This document shows, piece after piece, positions 1 through 8,916 of a DNA stretch of 64,000 nt; positions within the stretch are counted from its first letter, which is position 1, and the number at the start of each line of letters is the position of its first letter. The notes under the pieces were generated by a model. The model ran no database searches and was not told the origin of the DNA. It saw only the letters and a list, made by a program, of their open reading frames with translations. Origin of the DNA: Candidatus Riflebacteria bacterium HGW-Riflebacteria-1 (lineage in GTDB: Bacteria > Muiribacteriota > Ozemobacteria > Ozemobacterales > Ozemobacteraceae); NCBI GenBank assembly GCA_002839445.1, contig PGYB01000014.1:62001-126000 (forward strand), read 5' to 3'. A program made the position numbers and the translations under genes.

Positions 1-390
1 AACAAAATATTGCTATTCGTAGTTATTTTCGCCCTGGTTTCTGGCGCGCTATTTGCTGGCAAGGCTCAGGACGCTGAACTGTTTGAAAAAGGCGAAGAGC
101 TTTCATACGAAGGTCAGATCAAACACGCGCAAAAGCTTCTCGAAGACCCGACTTCAGAGGAGCCAGTCACCAGCAGTGATAGCAGCTGGGATGGCACTTC
201 GTTGATGCTCGGCATGATCTGGGGTGCGATCGGAACAGGCTTTTTCATCTACGGGAAAAAGCAGTCAAAAGCGTTGTTTCTTATCTGCGGCATTGCGCTG
301 TTTCTTGTGCCGTATTTTGTTGGAAACGTTCTTGCCAACACCATTTTAGGTCTGGTTTTGACGATTGTTCCCTTCAAAATCGATATGTGA
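1..390 (+). CDS. Small exported/membrane protein, 5' end cut by window edge
   Basis: The frame is open to base 1, and the first codons (Asn-Lys-Ile-Leu) look like residues 2 onward of a signal peptide, so the real ATG probably lies just before the window. Visible are an N-terminal hydrophobic segment ending near Ala-Leu-Phe-Ala, an acidic soluble stretch of about 45 residues, then two closely spaced hydrophobic segments separated by a basic Gly-Lys-Lys-Gln turn. I do not recognise the family. It converges on the MazG-like gene with only three bases between the stops. A small inner-membrane protein is the safest description. Confidence 0.6.
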   Translation, partial: NKILLFVVIFALVSGALFAGKAQDAELFEKGEELSYEGQIKHAQKLLEDPTSEEPVTSSDSSWDGTSLMLGMIWGAIGTGFFIYGKKQSKALFLICGIALFLVPYFVGNVLANTILGLVLTIVPFKIDM

Positions 391-393
391 CGG

Positions 394-741
394 TCAGAGA
401 TTGGTGTATTTGGTTGCCTTGCCCCGACATTTGTCGACCGGGTAACGCTCGGCGTTCTTTTTCATCTTGCGCTCTATTGCTTCATACATGTCGATGCCCA
501 GATCATCGGCGAGCAGCATCAGATAAACGACTGTGTCGGCAATCTCGTCGGCAAAACGTTCTTTATCTTTGCTTACCTGTGTTTTCACCTCTTCTTCGTT
601 TTTCCAGAGGAATTCCTGCATCAGTTCAGCTGCTTCAATAGCCGCTGCCATCGACAAATCCTTGGGGGTGTGAAATTTCTCCCAGTTGCGTTCCTGACGA
701 AAAATAATCAGTTTCTTGAGCAGCTCGTGGTAAGTTTTCAT
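394..741 (-). CDS. MazG-like nucleotide pyrophosphohydrolase
   Basis: A 115-residue all-alpha protein of the MazG/dCTP pyrophosphatase (DCTPP1-like) superfamily, expected to hydrolyse non-canonical or excess (d)NTPs to the monophosphate and pyrophosphate in the cytosol. The metal-binding signature is visible: EAAELMQEFLW in the middle and DEIADTVVYLMLLADDLGID after it, giving the ExxE and ExxD pairs. Length fits single-domain members. Its ATG overlaps the stop of the upstream ankyrin gene by one base (TAATG), so the two are probably translationally coupled. Exact substrate cannot be read from sequence. Confidence 0.85.
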   Translation of the reverse strand: MKTYHELLKKLIIFRQERNWEKFHTPKDLSMAAAIEAAELMQEFLWKNEEEVKTQVSKDKERFADEIADTVVYLMLLADDLGIDMYEAIERKMKKNAERYPVDKCRGKATKYTNL

Positions 742-1646
742 TATTGGCCTCTATCTCTGAATGTGTGTGGTTCAACGTTAACTGGTAATTCGGCTGGAAT
801 ATTGCTATCGTAATTGCTGCGGTTGTCGCGGCTTTCATATTCTGCCGCTATCGCCAGACTGAACTTTTTATTTCCAGATTCCTGCCATTTTTGCAAAAAG
901 ATCGAAATTGAGTCATTGCCCGGTGTCTGCGAAAAGCTGCACTCTGCGCCGGAAGCAGCCAGTTGCACTACTGACTTCATTTTCACTTTGCGGATTGCAT
1001 AATCAAGGGGCACGAGGCCTTTAGCGTCTTTGCTGTCAAGGCTGCCGCCCAGTTCTGCGATTTTCGCCAGAACATTATCGAAATCATTTTCGGCTGCCAG
1101 ATGTGCCGGGCTGGCACCATGCATATCGGCTATGCCTGTGCCAGCGCCAGAGTCGAGCAGCAGCATGGCGAGTTCCTTGCGATTATTGCTCAAGGCCAGC
1201 AACAGGGGCGTCATGTTCTGAAATGTTTTGATGTCGGGGTTCGCGCCGTTGCTGAGAAGGTGTTCAGCGGCATCCTTGAGGCCTGATCTGGCGGCGTAAG
1301 CCAGCGCAGTCATATTGAAGTTGTCTAACTGGTCAGGGTCATGCTTATTTTTGGGTATTCTGGCCAGTCTTGCAATGTCATCACGGATTACTGCATTATG
1401 AAAAGGAAAACTGGCTTTGTGATACATGTCGTAGTATGGCAGGGTTACGGCGCCGATCATCGCTGAAGACAAGCGCCATACTTTATATCTGCGATAAACC
1501 GAATCTTCAGTATAAATATTCCAGGCTGCGGGAAAGATACAGAAGACGGTCCAGACTGTCAACCAGACAGTCGTTGCAATAGCGTTGGCAACTGTTATTA
1601 CAGGCCGCTTGCGTTTTGATTTCATTGCTGTTGCACTTGCTTTCAC
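741..1646 (-). CDS. Membrane-anchored ankyrin-repeat protein
   Basis: About 301 residues from a GTG start; an in-frame ATG seven codons later is an alternative. A basic N-terminus precedes one hydrophobic segment (about residues 20-42), so the rest is probably periplasmic or anchored. Ankyrin repeats run from about residue 100 to 230, recognisable from phrases such as MTALAYAARSGLKDAAEHLL, NMTPLLLALSNNRKELAMLL and SPAHLAAENDFDNVLAKI. Ankyrin repeats are protein-binding scaffolds; no catalytic domain is visible. It shares a one-base stop/start overlap with the downstream MazG-like gene. The partner is unknown. Confidence 0.75.
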   Translation of the reverse strand: MKASATAMKSKRKRPVITVANAIATTVWLTVWTVFCIFPAAWNIYTEDSVYRRYKVWRLSSAMIGAVTLPYYDMYHKASFPFHNAVIRDDIARLARIPKNKHDPDQLDNFNMTALAYAARSGLKDAAEHLLSNGANPDIKTFQNMTPLLLALSNNRKELAMLLLDSGAGTGIADMHGASPAHLAAENDFDNVLAKIAELGGSLDSKDAKGLVPLDYAIRKVKMKSVVQLAASGAECSFSQTPGNDSISIFLQKWQESGNKKFSLAIAAEYESRDNRSNYDSNIPAELPVNVEPHTFRDRGQ

Positions 1647-1667
1647 CGGGTAGTCGGATTTGTTTCG

Positions 1668-3773
1668 TTAATGCCCTGTTGGCGCGCTGGCCTGATAGAT
1701 CTGTATTGAGCCGATAGTTTCTGCATCGCCAGGCAATGGAAAGACTGATACGCCGCGTGCCGGAAAATGCAGTCCGGGAGAATTGGCCTTTTGCAGGGGA
1801 ACGCCGAGCCGCTGTTTGGCTTCACGCACCAGACTGCCTACCTTCAGACCTTCATGCGTGGACAGGGGCCCCAGTGTTTTGTTCTGCTGGCTGGTAAGGT
1901 TGACCTGGATAATTTTTTTTGTATTGGAGTCGGTCAGCAGGGTTATTCCAGAATAGATCAGCTGTTCGCCGCCAGCTGCTTTTATCGAGGCCAATGGCTT
2001 GCCAAGAGAGTCAAAAGCAAATTCGACATTTTGCCCGATATAGCTGGGCGCTGTTAATGCTGTACTACGCACAGGTGTGCCCGGCTTTTTTGCGGTTTTG
2101 CTTGCAGGAATGTCAAAAACCCTGTCTTTGGCAGCAGCATTGTTTGGCGTAGAGTAAGAGTTGGGGTGCGCTGTGGCTTGTTCGATTTTAGCGGTGGCCA
2201 GTTGCTGATTCAGCACTGGAGGCAAGGGCTTCGCGACTGTTTGCTGTGTGGTTTGCGGTGGTACGCGCAATCTGATTGGTTGCGCATTATTTTCAGCGGC
2301 AGGGGCGAGCACAGCTATGCCGGTTTCATCGAATGTTGGAATGCGGCTCGGCAAGGGAACTAGAATGGGAACTGCCGCACTTTTGTCAGTTTTAGAGGCG
2401 CTGACCTGCTCTTTTGCCGGCGTGTCAGCAGACGCCTTGGTATCTGCCATTACCGGTGTCGGTGGAATTGCTGGTTCTGGCACTGTTTTTGCCGGAACGT
2501 CATATTTTTCGTGGTCGACAATCGTTGTTAAAACAGCCGGCGGCGGCTCAGACGAAAAAGCGTCTGCCAGCTTGATCGGCTCTTTTACATTTTTTGCTGC
2601 CGGTTCATCTGCCTGTTTTGTTATCGGCTCTGGTATCGATGCTGTGGCACCTGGCAGCTCTGAAATTGTTGTCAGAACGACCTGGGAAGATGTTTGCGCT
2701 GTTGTTGAATAGTTGCTGCTGAGCTGCTGCGTCGCTCTTTGTGAAAGGTTCGCGGCCGGAGATGCTGCGCCCGCGTCAACAGTCGCACTTAAGTGTTCAG
2801 GTTTTGTCCCTGTTTCAAGAGGCAGTGCAGGCTCTGTTGGCGATTCGGATGGTGACTTCTGCTCAGGTAGTGACACGATGCCTGCTTGTGCAGAGGTTGT
2901 CGAAGTCAATGCTGCGGTCAAATTACTCTGATTGTTTGTCTGTGCGGCAGAGACAGGTCTTGCCGGCGCTATGACAATTTGAAAAATCGGCTGATAGGGA
3001 ATTTTAAGGCTGGTGTTAAACATGCGCTCAGAGACAAAGTCGCCGACCACTGTGGTGATGCCAATTAACACAACTACAACAGCGGTGCCGGTAACCGCCT
3101 GAAAAGCAGGAAGCAGTGCGGCATCAACCAGTGTCAGCCATGAGCGTTGGCAAGGCTTTGCTGCAAAGGAATTGTCTAGATGCCGGTCGAGACAGAGTTC
3201 AATATTTTCGGCACCGTAAACAATGGTGGTGTTACGCAGATAACTTTCGTGCAGTGATTTTAGAAGTTTATTCGCTTCTTCGAGGCCGAGATTATAGTCG
3301 GTAAGGCGGTGAACACGCCCTTTTTCGGTGAGCATCAAGATGGCAAAACGCTTCGGCGACTCCGAGAATGCTCCTTTAATCGCTGGGGCAGGGCGGGCAG
3401 ATACGCCGAGGGTCATTATTTTGTCGAAGGTCGCGAGAACTTCGACTCTGGTAAAGAAGTATCGGTTGTAGACTTTGACCACCATGGTTTTTTGCAGGTC
3501 AATGATGCAGTGGTCTTTTATTGACTCAATCGGGATGGCGAATATCTCAAAAGCTGCGCAGGCCAGCAGAAAAAATAACAACTGAATGTAGAAAGGCGGC
3601 GGTTCGACAGCGAAGGGGTAGACCAGGTTGACAGCTGTTGCCAGCAGCTGCAGAAACAGAAATACCAGACATAATAATCTTGCCCAGCTGGCAGTTCGCT
3701 CGATAAAACCGCTGCACACAAATTCATGGCGCAACGGGATTTCTTTCTCAGAATTCATCGCAAGTTTACTCAT
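1668..3773 (-). CDS. Large membrane protein with Pro/Ala/Thr-rich linker, unknown function
   Basis: 701 residues, start ATG preceded by GAGG six bases upstream. Two hydrophobic segments lie near residues 30-80, followed by a cytosolic-looking region of about 130 residues, a third membrane segment near 215-245, then roughly 300 residues of low-complexity Pro/Ala/Thr/Ser-rich linker, and a compact C-terminal domain (about 570-700). I do not recognise the C-terminal domain. The layout (membrane anchor, long extended linker, terminal domain) resembles TonB-like or envelope-spanning proteins, but no TonB motif is visible, so no function is assigned. The linker produces long spurious frames on the other strand. 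Confidence 0.65.
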   Translation of the reverse strand: MSKLAMNSEKEIPLRHEFVCSGFIERTASWARLLCLVFLFLQLLATAVNLVYPFAVEPPPFYIQLLFFLLACAAFEIFAIPIESIKDHCIIDLQKTMVVKVYNRYFFTRVEVLATFDKIMTLGVSARPAPAIKGAFSESPKRFAILMLTEKGRVHRLTDYNLGLEEANKLLKSLHESYLRNTTIVYGAENIELCLDRHLDNSFAAKPCQRSWLTLVDAALLPAFQAVTGTAVVVVLIGITTVVGDFVSERMFNTSLKIPYQPIFQIVIAPARPVSAAQTNNQSNLTAALTSTTSAQAGIVSLPEQKSPSESPTEPALPLETGTKPEHLSATVDAGAASPAANLSQRATQQLSSNYSTTAQTSSQVVLTTISELPGATASIPEPITKQADEPAAKNVKEPIKLADAFSSEPPPAVLTTIVDHEKYDVPAKTVPEPAIPPTPVMADTKASADTPAKEQVSASKTDKSAAVPILVPLPSRIPTFDETGIAVLAPAAENNAQPIRLRVPPQTTQQTVAKPLPPVLNQQLATAKIEQATAHPNSYSTPNNAAAKDRVFDIPASKTAKKPGTPVRSTALTAPSYIGQNVEFAFDSLGKPLASIKAAGGEQLIYSGITLLTDSNTKKIIQVNLTSQQNKTLGPLSTHEGLKVGSLVREAKQRLGVPLQKANSPGLHFPARGVSVFPLPGDAETIGSIQIYQASAPTGH

Positions 3774-3794
3774 ATGCGTCCTCGGTGAATTATC

Positions 3795-4505
3795 TTATTT
3801 TACAAGATGCAGCCCGTGCCGGGTCTTTTCTGGCGGCGGCGCGTTTCTCGCAACGACCAGCAGCAGTCCGCCACTTTGGTAACTGACTTTTGCACTGCCA
3901 CTAATTATAACATTGCTTAAAGTAAGTGTCGAACCAGATTCAATCGAGCTGTTTAACAGGTTGTATTTAAAACCTTCCAGCGTTAAGCCGCCGACTGTGG
4001 CGGTTGTTGCAATGAGAGACGCGCGACAACCAGCTTTGCCACGGATGCTGACCGATTTGTCGACAAAACAGATTTCCTCTTCCTGCGTAATTATGCGGGC
4101 TTGCGGAAACTTTTGCAGCAGTTGCAGGTTGAACATGGTCTGGTCGAGCCTTCCGCCGGTGGCTGCAAAAATGTGAATGTCGGTGTATCCCTGCTCTTTA
4201 AGCATCTTCAGCAGTGCTTCGCCATCGCTGAAGTTTTTGTCTGCCGGCAGTTCGATAAACTGACAGACATTTTCGAGGCGGCGGCGGGTCTGAATGGTTA
4301 TCGAATCCATGTCGCCCATCACCAGCAGAGGAACTATGCCGATTTTAACTGCAATGTTGGCACCGCCATCAGCGCAGAAAAAATCGAACGTCGTGTATTC
4401 CCTGTTGATCTTGAAAAAATCTGCGGGCAGATCATATTCGCCATTGAGAAACACAGCCGCTCTGACGCTGCAGGCAAGCGGTCGCGGGGTCTGCCCGGAG
4501 TCCAT
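3795..4505 (-). CDS. thiN: Thiamine pyrophosphokinase
   Basis: 236 residues. Transfers pyrophosphate from ATP to thiamine to make thiamine pyrophosphate. Family landmarks are present in order: ADGGAN near residue 45, MGDMDS near 63, the NFSDGEALL segment (family K..TD.E.A) near 93, and TGGRLDQTMFNLQLL near 118, followed by the beta-sandwich thiamine-binding C-terminal domain with the SSG/QSGG-type ending. Length matches the family. It is monocistronic-looking, 21 bases before the next gene downstream, and no TPP riboswitch is visible upstream. Confidence 0.9.
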   Translation of the reverse strand: MDSGQTPRPLACSVRAAVFLNGEYDLPADFFKINREYTTFDFFCADGGANIAVKIGIVPLLVMGDMDSITIQTRRRLENVCQFIELPADKNFSDGEALLKMLKEQGYTDIHIFAATGGRLDQTMFNLQLLQKFPQARIITQEEEICFVDKSVSIRGKAGCRASLIATTATVGGLTLEGFKYNLLNSSIESGSTLTLSNVIISGSAKVSYQSGGLLLVVARNAPPPEKTRHGLHLVK

Positions 4506-4554
4506 AATTTACTCTGCTCCTGAATAAAAATAGCTTATGTTTTACTGAAAAAGA

Positions 4555-4584
4555 TTGTAAATAATTACGATATGTTAATAGAAT
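4555..4584 (+). promoter_or_regulatory. Putative sigma70-type promoter for the LEA-like gene
   Basis: TTGTAA, 18-base spacer, TAGAAT, located 45 bases before the ATG of the gene that follows. Found by eye only; moderate fit. Confidence 0.4.
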
Positions 4585-4628
4585 AGCCGGGGTTTATCTA
4601 CAGGCAAGATTTTTTTTCGGGAAGTTCA

Positions 4629-5354
4629 ATGACAAAAGACAGAAGAAAACCAGAAGGTCGTCGCGAGTCCGCGAGCACAGGTGGCCGAAGAAATGATAAT
4701 GATCGACGCGCCAAAGATCGCAGAGGAAAATCTGCTGCTGGCGCCAGCAAGCCTGCACGGGCGAAAAGCGCGGGTGGGGGAGGTCTGAAGAAGTTTTTCA
4801 AAGTGGTTGCCATCGTGTTTATGCTTGCTTTGGCGGTCTTCACCCTGATTTTTATGTTATTTTTCTGGCGTCTTGATTACTTTATGGGTAAAGTGGGAGA
4901 ACGCCTGGTGATAAGTGTCGAGCGTGTATCTATCGACCCCGCGAGTCTGACTGACCGCAGCAGTCGGGCGAATCTTAATCTGCGAATTCACAATCGCCTG
5001 CCCGTCGACGTAATTTTGCAGAATCTCAATTTTACCATGTCTTTGAGCGGTTATACCCTGGCCAAAGACGCCGTGGTGACGCCTAAAGCCCTCATTAAGG
5101 GCAACTCTGCCGCAACCGTGCCGGTGTGGTGCCAGGCCGACTCAATCATGACCAGGCGCGGTCTGCAGAAAGTCATTGAGAATGTTTCGGCCACAAAACG
5201 CCAGTCGATCGTGCCCGCGCTTAGCAGCAGCAATGATTCACTTGCCAATGACATCAGAAAAATGACTGCCCTCGAAGGGCAGGCAGAATTCAGACTTACA
5301 GCGGGCGGTATCGAAGTGCCTTTTCGTCGGCGATTTGCCGTCGGAAACCGTTAG
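4629..5354 (+). CDS. Membrane-anchored protein with LEA14-like domain
   Basis: 241 residues. The first 55 residues are highly basic and disordered (repeated RR, DRR, KDRR), followed by a single membrane segment at about 58-82. The remaining ~155 residues form a beta-rich domain with the pattern of late-embryogenesis-abundant type 2 (WHy) domains: alternating NLNLRIHNRLPVDVILQNLNF strands and a C-terminal strand pair. Such domains occur in bacterial envelope proteins of unclear role. Its stop codon overlaps the stop of rseP on the other strand (TTAG), so the two genes converge with no space for a terminator. Confidence 0.6.
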   Translation: MTKDRRKPEGRRESASTGGRRNDNDRRAKDRRGKSAAGASKPARAKSAGGGGLKKFFKVVAIVFMLALAVFTLIFMLFFWRLDYFMGKVGERLVISVERVSIDPASLTDRSSRANLNLRIHNRLPVDVILQNLNFTMSLSGYTLAKDAVVTPKALIKGNSAATVPVWCQADSIMTRRGLQKVIENVSATKRQSIVPALSSSNDSLANDIRKMTALEGQAEFRLTAGGIEVPFRRRFAVGNR

Positions 5355-6565
5355 AAGAAACTGGCGATATCTTTGTAGGTTACGAATACCAGCAGGCTGA
5401 GCAGCGCTATCATGCCAACAAAGTGCACGGTTTCTTCGACCTTGCTGGTGATTGCCAGCTTGAGGCCGGTAAAACGATTGATGATGCCGCAGAGTATCTC
5501 GAGCAGAACAAAAACGATGCGCCCGCCATCAAGCACCGGCAGGGGCAGAAGATTGATCAGGCCTATGTTGACCGATAGAATGGCGGTCAGATAAAGCAGG
5601 TCGAAAATGCCTTTCGAAGAGGTGTCCTTGATCATCTTCATGATCTTCACCGGTCCGGCGACGTCGGCCTGGGTCTGGCGTGTGAACATTTTAAACAAGC
5701 CCGACACGGTCTGTTCGATTACGCTCAGACCATCGACAACGCCTTTTCGCAGGGCTTTTGAGAATGGCAATACCTGAAAATCAAAATTATTCGGGGCAAG
5801 ACTGATACCTATGCGCGCCGAACCAGGCTCTCCCTCAGGCACTACCGTGAACTTAAGAGTTTCCTGATCGTGTATCTCATAAGAAAGATCTGTAACGGCA
5901 ACGTCATCCTGCATGATTGCCCCGCCGGCCGCTGATTTGCGGATCGGGTGGTTACGCAGCACGCTCAGGGTTATTTCCTTGCCAGCGGCCTGATTGATGA
6001 TGCCAATACCGTCGCTCCAGTCGTTAAGCTTTACGTCGTTGATGGCAGTGATGACATCGCCTGAGCGAATGCCGGCGACATAGGCGGGTTTGCCCTGCGC
6101 CGCTTCGATAACGGCGATGTTAGTCAGCGGGCCGCCAGAAATCGTGTAAATAGCGACAAATAAAACGATCGCCCAGACAAGATTCATGATCGAACCGGCT
6201 GAAAGAACAAGTATGCGAGCCCACGCCGGTCTTGTCAGGTAGCTGCGCGGGTGGTCTGGCGGCACAACCGGCAGATCTTCGTCAATCTCGGGTTTTTCGC
6301 CTTCGGGGGTCGCTTCTTCTTCTGCGTTATCCATGCCGGCGAGTCTGACAAAGCCGCCGAGCGGAAAAGGTCTGAACGAATACAGCGTTTCGCCCCACTG
6401 CAGTTTTAACAGCCGATTACCGAAGCCAATGGCAAATTCAAGCACCCAGATGCCGCAGAGCTTGGCGGTAATGTAGTGTCCGAGTTCATGCACCAGCGCA
6501 ATGCTGACCAGCACGAAACAAATCGATATTATTGTTTTAACGGCGACATAAAGAAAAGCTAACAT
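5351..6565 (-). CDS. rseP: Site-2 zinc metalloprotease RseP
   Basis: 404 residues. Intramembrane protease of the RseP/MucP family, which cleaves membrane-anchored anti-sigma factors and signal-peptide remnants. Zinc ligands HELGH are at residues 26-30 inside the first membrane helix; the third ligand region is the LPVLDGG motif near residue 340 in a late helix. A PDZ domain occupies about residues 145-215, with an unusual acidic insert near 85-100 just before the second membrane segment. It is the last gene of the rpsB-tsf-pyrH-frr-uppS-cdsA operon, a common placement; 22 bases separate it from cdsA. Confidence 0.95.
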   Translation of the reverse strand: MLAFLYVAVKTIISICFVLVSIALVHELGHYITAKLCGIWVLEFAIGFGNRLLKLQWGETLYSFRPFPLGGFVRLAGMDNAEEEATPEGEKPEIDEDLPVVPPDHPRSYLTRPAWARILVLSAGSIMNLVWAIVLFVAIYTISGGPLTNIAVIEAAQGKPAYVAGIRSGDVITAINDVKLNDWSDGIGIINQAAGKEITLSVLRNHPIRKSAAGGAIMQDDVAVTDLSYEIHDQETLKFTVVPEGEPGSARIGISLAPNNFDFQVLPFSKALRKGVVDGLSVIEQTVSGLFKMFTRQTQADVAGPVKIMKMIKDTSSKGIFDLLYLTAILSVNIGLINLLPLPVLDGGRIVFVLLEILCGIINRFTGLKLAITSKVEETVHFVGMIALLSLLVFVTYKDIASFF

Positions 6566-6587
6566 CCAATGACCTTTCCAGACTTAT

Positions 6588-7367
6588 TTATAACGTTACC
6601 AGAGCATAACACAGTGGCCCGAGAAATAAAACGCTGTCGATTCGATCGAGCACACCACCATGCGCACCAAGCAGAGCACCTGAGTCTTTTACGGCAGACT
6701 CGCGTTTAAGAACAGATTCAAATAAATCGGCAATTTGCCCGATTGTGGCAATCATTATCGCCATAATAATCAGTCGTGGCTGGGAAAGCTTGAGCAGTTC
6801 AAGGTGCCCGGCCGCGAGTATAAAAGCCGCGCAGCTGATCGCGCCACCGACAGCACCTGATATCGTTTTGTTCGGGCTGATTGCCGGTGCAAGCTTTGGC
6901 CCGCGAATACTCATGCCAAAAAGGTACGCACCCATGTCGAGCGCCCAGACCGCGGCCAGTATGACGAAAAGGGTTAAGCCGCTGTCAGCACGGGCAAGCA
7001 TCAGATAAAAAGACAGGCAGAACGGCAGATAGACCAGGCTGAACAGGCCGCGCGTGAAACGCAGGCAGTTGTCACCCTGCAGGCCTCGCAACACGGTAAA
7101 GATCACCAGAAAAACAACTGACAGGGCAAAGCCCAGCAGCAGGCCGACAGACTGGTAGAAATGCGCGGCAACCAGCATCAGTATAGTGCCCAGCCATTCA
7201 ATCAGCGGTTTGCCGCCGTTGTCACGGTTAAGCATCTGGTTAAGCTCATATTGGCCAATTATGCAGATCAGCGCGAGAAACACCATTCTGACTTCGTCGC
7301 CGGCAGCGACAAGCAGGCCATAAACCGCAGGTATTCCAAACAGTATTACCGGTATTCGAGCTAGCAT
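6588..7367 (-). CDS. cdsA: Phosphatidate cytidylyltransferase
   Basis: Makes CDP-diacylglycerol from phosphatidate and CTP in the inner membrane. The start chosen is the ATG at 7367 (MLARIPVILFG), which has AAGGAA upstream overlapping the uppS stop; a longer reading frame would run inside uppS. The product is 259 residues with seven to eight membrane segments. The PROSITE-type CdsA signature is clear near the C-terminus: SVLKRESAVKDSG followed by GAHGGVLDRIDS. Confidence 0.95.
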   Translation of the reverse strand: MLARIPVILFGIPAVYGLLVAAGDEVRMVFLALICIIGQYELNQMLNRDNGGKPLIEWLGTILMLVAAHFYQSVGLLLGFALSVVFLVIFTVLRGLQGDNCLRFTRGLFSLVYLPFCLSFYLMLARADSGLTLFVILAAVWALDMGAYLFGMSIRGPKLAPAISPNKTISGAVGGAISCAAFILAAGHLELLKLSQPRLIIMAIMIATIGQIADLFESVLKRESAVKDSGALLGAHGGVLDRIDSVLFLGPLCYALVTL

Positions 7368-7380
7368 GGGGCTGGTTTCC

Positions 7381-8130
7381 TTAAAGTTGTTCGCTGATCT
7401 TGCCAAAGCGCCGTTCGCGGTTCTGGTAGGCGGCAATTGCCTTAAGCAGTTCGACATCATCAAAATCTGGCCAGAGAACCGGTGTGAAATACAGCTCAGC
7501 GTAAGCACCACGCCAGAGATGAAAGTTGCTGGTGCGCATTTCCCCGCTGGTTCTTACCATCAGGTCGACGTCTGGCAGTTCGGGCCAGTAGAGATGCCGA
7601 CTGATAAGCTCTTCACTGATCTCATCGGGCGGGTAACCGGCCCTGATGATTTTTTTTACCGCATCGACTATTTCGGCGCGGCCACCATAATTGATGCAGA
7701 GATTAAGCGAAAGACCGGGATTGTCTTTCATCAGTTCGGTCGAGATGTTCGCCTGTCTGATAATTTCAGGGGCGAGTTCTTCCATGCGGCCGAGCAGCCT
7801 GAACTTAACGCCCTCAGCGTGCAGGTCGTTACGTTCTCTTATGATGTAGGCGCGTATCAGCCGCATCAGCGCAGATACTTCGAAGCTTGGGCGCGCCCAG
7901 TTCTCGACTGAGAATGCGTAAAGGCTGATGTGTTTGACACCGAGATCGTTGGCAAATCTGACAACAGTTTTTACGCGGCGCGCGCCTTCCTGGTGACCGT
8001 GAATGCGGGTCTTACCACGGCTTTTTGCCCAACGACCATTGCCATCCATAATGATGCCAATGTGGGCTGGAACATTCTGACGGTCGAGCTGTGCCAGAAG
8101 TTCAGCCTTAAGCTGTTCTCTGCTGCTCAT
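7381..8130 (-). CDS. uppS: Undecaprenyl diphosphate synthase (cis-prenyltransferase)
   Basis: 249 residues. Condenses isopentenyl diphosphate onto farnesyl diphosphate to give the C55 carrier for peptidoglycan and surface glycans. The catalytic IMDGNGRWAKSRG motif is at residues 27-39 (Asp29), and the later motifs SVENW-AR and VDLMVRTSGEMRTSNF with the RxS-type isopentenyl-binding pattern are present. It sits 34 bases after the ferredoxin stop and 13 bases before cdsA, in one transcription unit. Confidence 0.95.
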   Translation of the reverse strand: MSSREQLKAELLAQLDRQNVPAHIGIIMDGNGRWAKSRGKTRIHGHQEGARRVKTVVRFANDLGVKHISLYAFSVENWARPSFEVSALMRLIRAYIIRERNDLHAEGVKFRLLGRMEELAPEIIRQANISTELMKDNPGLSLNLCINYGGRAEIVDAVKKIIRAGYPPDEISEELISRHLYWPELPDVDLMVRTSGEMRTSNFHLWRGAYAELYFTPVLWPDFDDVELLKAIAAYQNRERRFGKISEQL

Positions 8131-8164
8131 GGCAGGCCCCCGGCCTTGTGGTTAATGTTCAAGT

Positions 8165-8335
8165 TTATTCCTGGTCGCCTGCTACAATGGCGTCTACCGG
8201 ACAGACTTCGGCGCATTTGCCGCAGTCTGTGCATTTCACCGTGATCACATATGGAAAGCCGATTTTAATCGCTTTAGCCGGGCAAACCGGCTGACAGGTT
8301 CCGCATGATACACACTCTTCGGTAATCTTGTACAT
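8165..8335 (-). CDS. Small 2[4Fe-4S] ferredoxin inside the frr-uppS operon
   Basis: A 56-residue reading frame read directly from the sequence. It carries two complete CxxCxxCxxxCP clusters: Cys8, 11, 14, 18 and Cys35, 38, 41, 45, the clostridial-type ferredoxin pattern. The ATG lies three bases after the frr stop, and the upstream GGAAAA inside the frr end serves as ribosome binding site, so it is coupled to frr. Low-potential electron carrier by family. Its placement between translation and lipid genes gives no obvious redox partner; the isoprenoid pathway enzymes IspG/IspH need ferredoxin, so a link to UppS precursor supply is possible but speculative. Confidence 0.9.
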   Translation of the reverse strand: MYKITEECVSCGTCQPVCPAKAIKIGFPYVITVKCTDCGKCAEVCPVDAIVAGDQE

Positions 8336-8338
8336 GGC

Positions 8339-8899
8339 TTATTTTCCGAGAATCTCGTTTTCTTTGGCCTTGAAGGTCTTGTCGATCAGGTCAATGTGTT
8401 CATCTGTGAGCTTTTGAATACGATCAAGGCCCTTTTTGCATTCGTCCTGGGTTACTTCGCTTTTCTTTTCGCGGGCCTTGAGATCTTCGTTGGCATCTCT
8501 TCTGACATTGCGCAAAGCAACCTTGAATTCTTCAGCTTTCTTCTTGGCGTTCTTGACCAGATCATTACGCCGCTCTTCGGTGAGCGGTGGAATCGGCAGG
8601 CGAATGAGATTGCCATCATTCTGCGGGTTCAAACCGAGATCTGATTTTTGAATAGCTTTCTCGATGTCGCTGAGAACGGTTTTGTCCCAGGGCTGAATGA
8701 CCAGTGACTTGGGGTCTGGAGCAGAAACCGACGCAACATGCTGAAGCGGTACTTCCTGCCCATACTGACTGACCATGATGCGGCTGAGCAGCGCTGGCGT
8801 AGCTCTGGATGTGCGCATTGTCGCATATTCCTTTTTGAGAACTTCTACCGACTGCGCCATTTTGTTTTTGGCTTCGTTGATGATTGTTTCCAGAGACAT
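8339..8899 (-). CDS. frr: Ribosome recycling factor
   Basis: 186 residues, the usual length. Releases the 70S post-termination complex together with EF-G. Family landmarks: the RTSRATPALLSRI segment near residue 30, IQPWDKTVLSDIEKAI near 70-90, the PIPPLTEERR region near 105 and the C-terminal helical DEHIDLIDKTFKAKENEI. Strong AGGAGG ribosome binding site precedes the ATG. Order pyrH-frr is the standard one. Confidence 0.97.
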   Translation of the reverse strand: MSLETIINEAKNKMAQSVEVLKKEYATMRTSRATPALLSRIMVSQYGQEVPLQHVASVSAPDPKSLVIQPWDKTVLSDIEKAIQKSDLGLNPQNDGNLIRLPIPPLTEERRNDLVKNAKKKAEEFKVALRNVRRDANEDLKAREKKSEVTQDECKKGLDRIQKLTDEHIDLIDKTFKAKENEILGK

Positions 8900-8916
8900 A
8901 ATTTCCTCCTGATTGG

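Noticed and set aside
2248..2712. 154-codon plus-strand frame
   Set aside because: It is the mirror of the Pro/Ala/Thr-rich linker of the minus-strand gene 1668-3773; low complexity opens several frames there.
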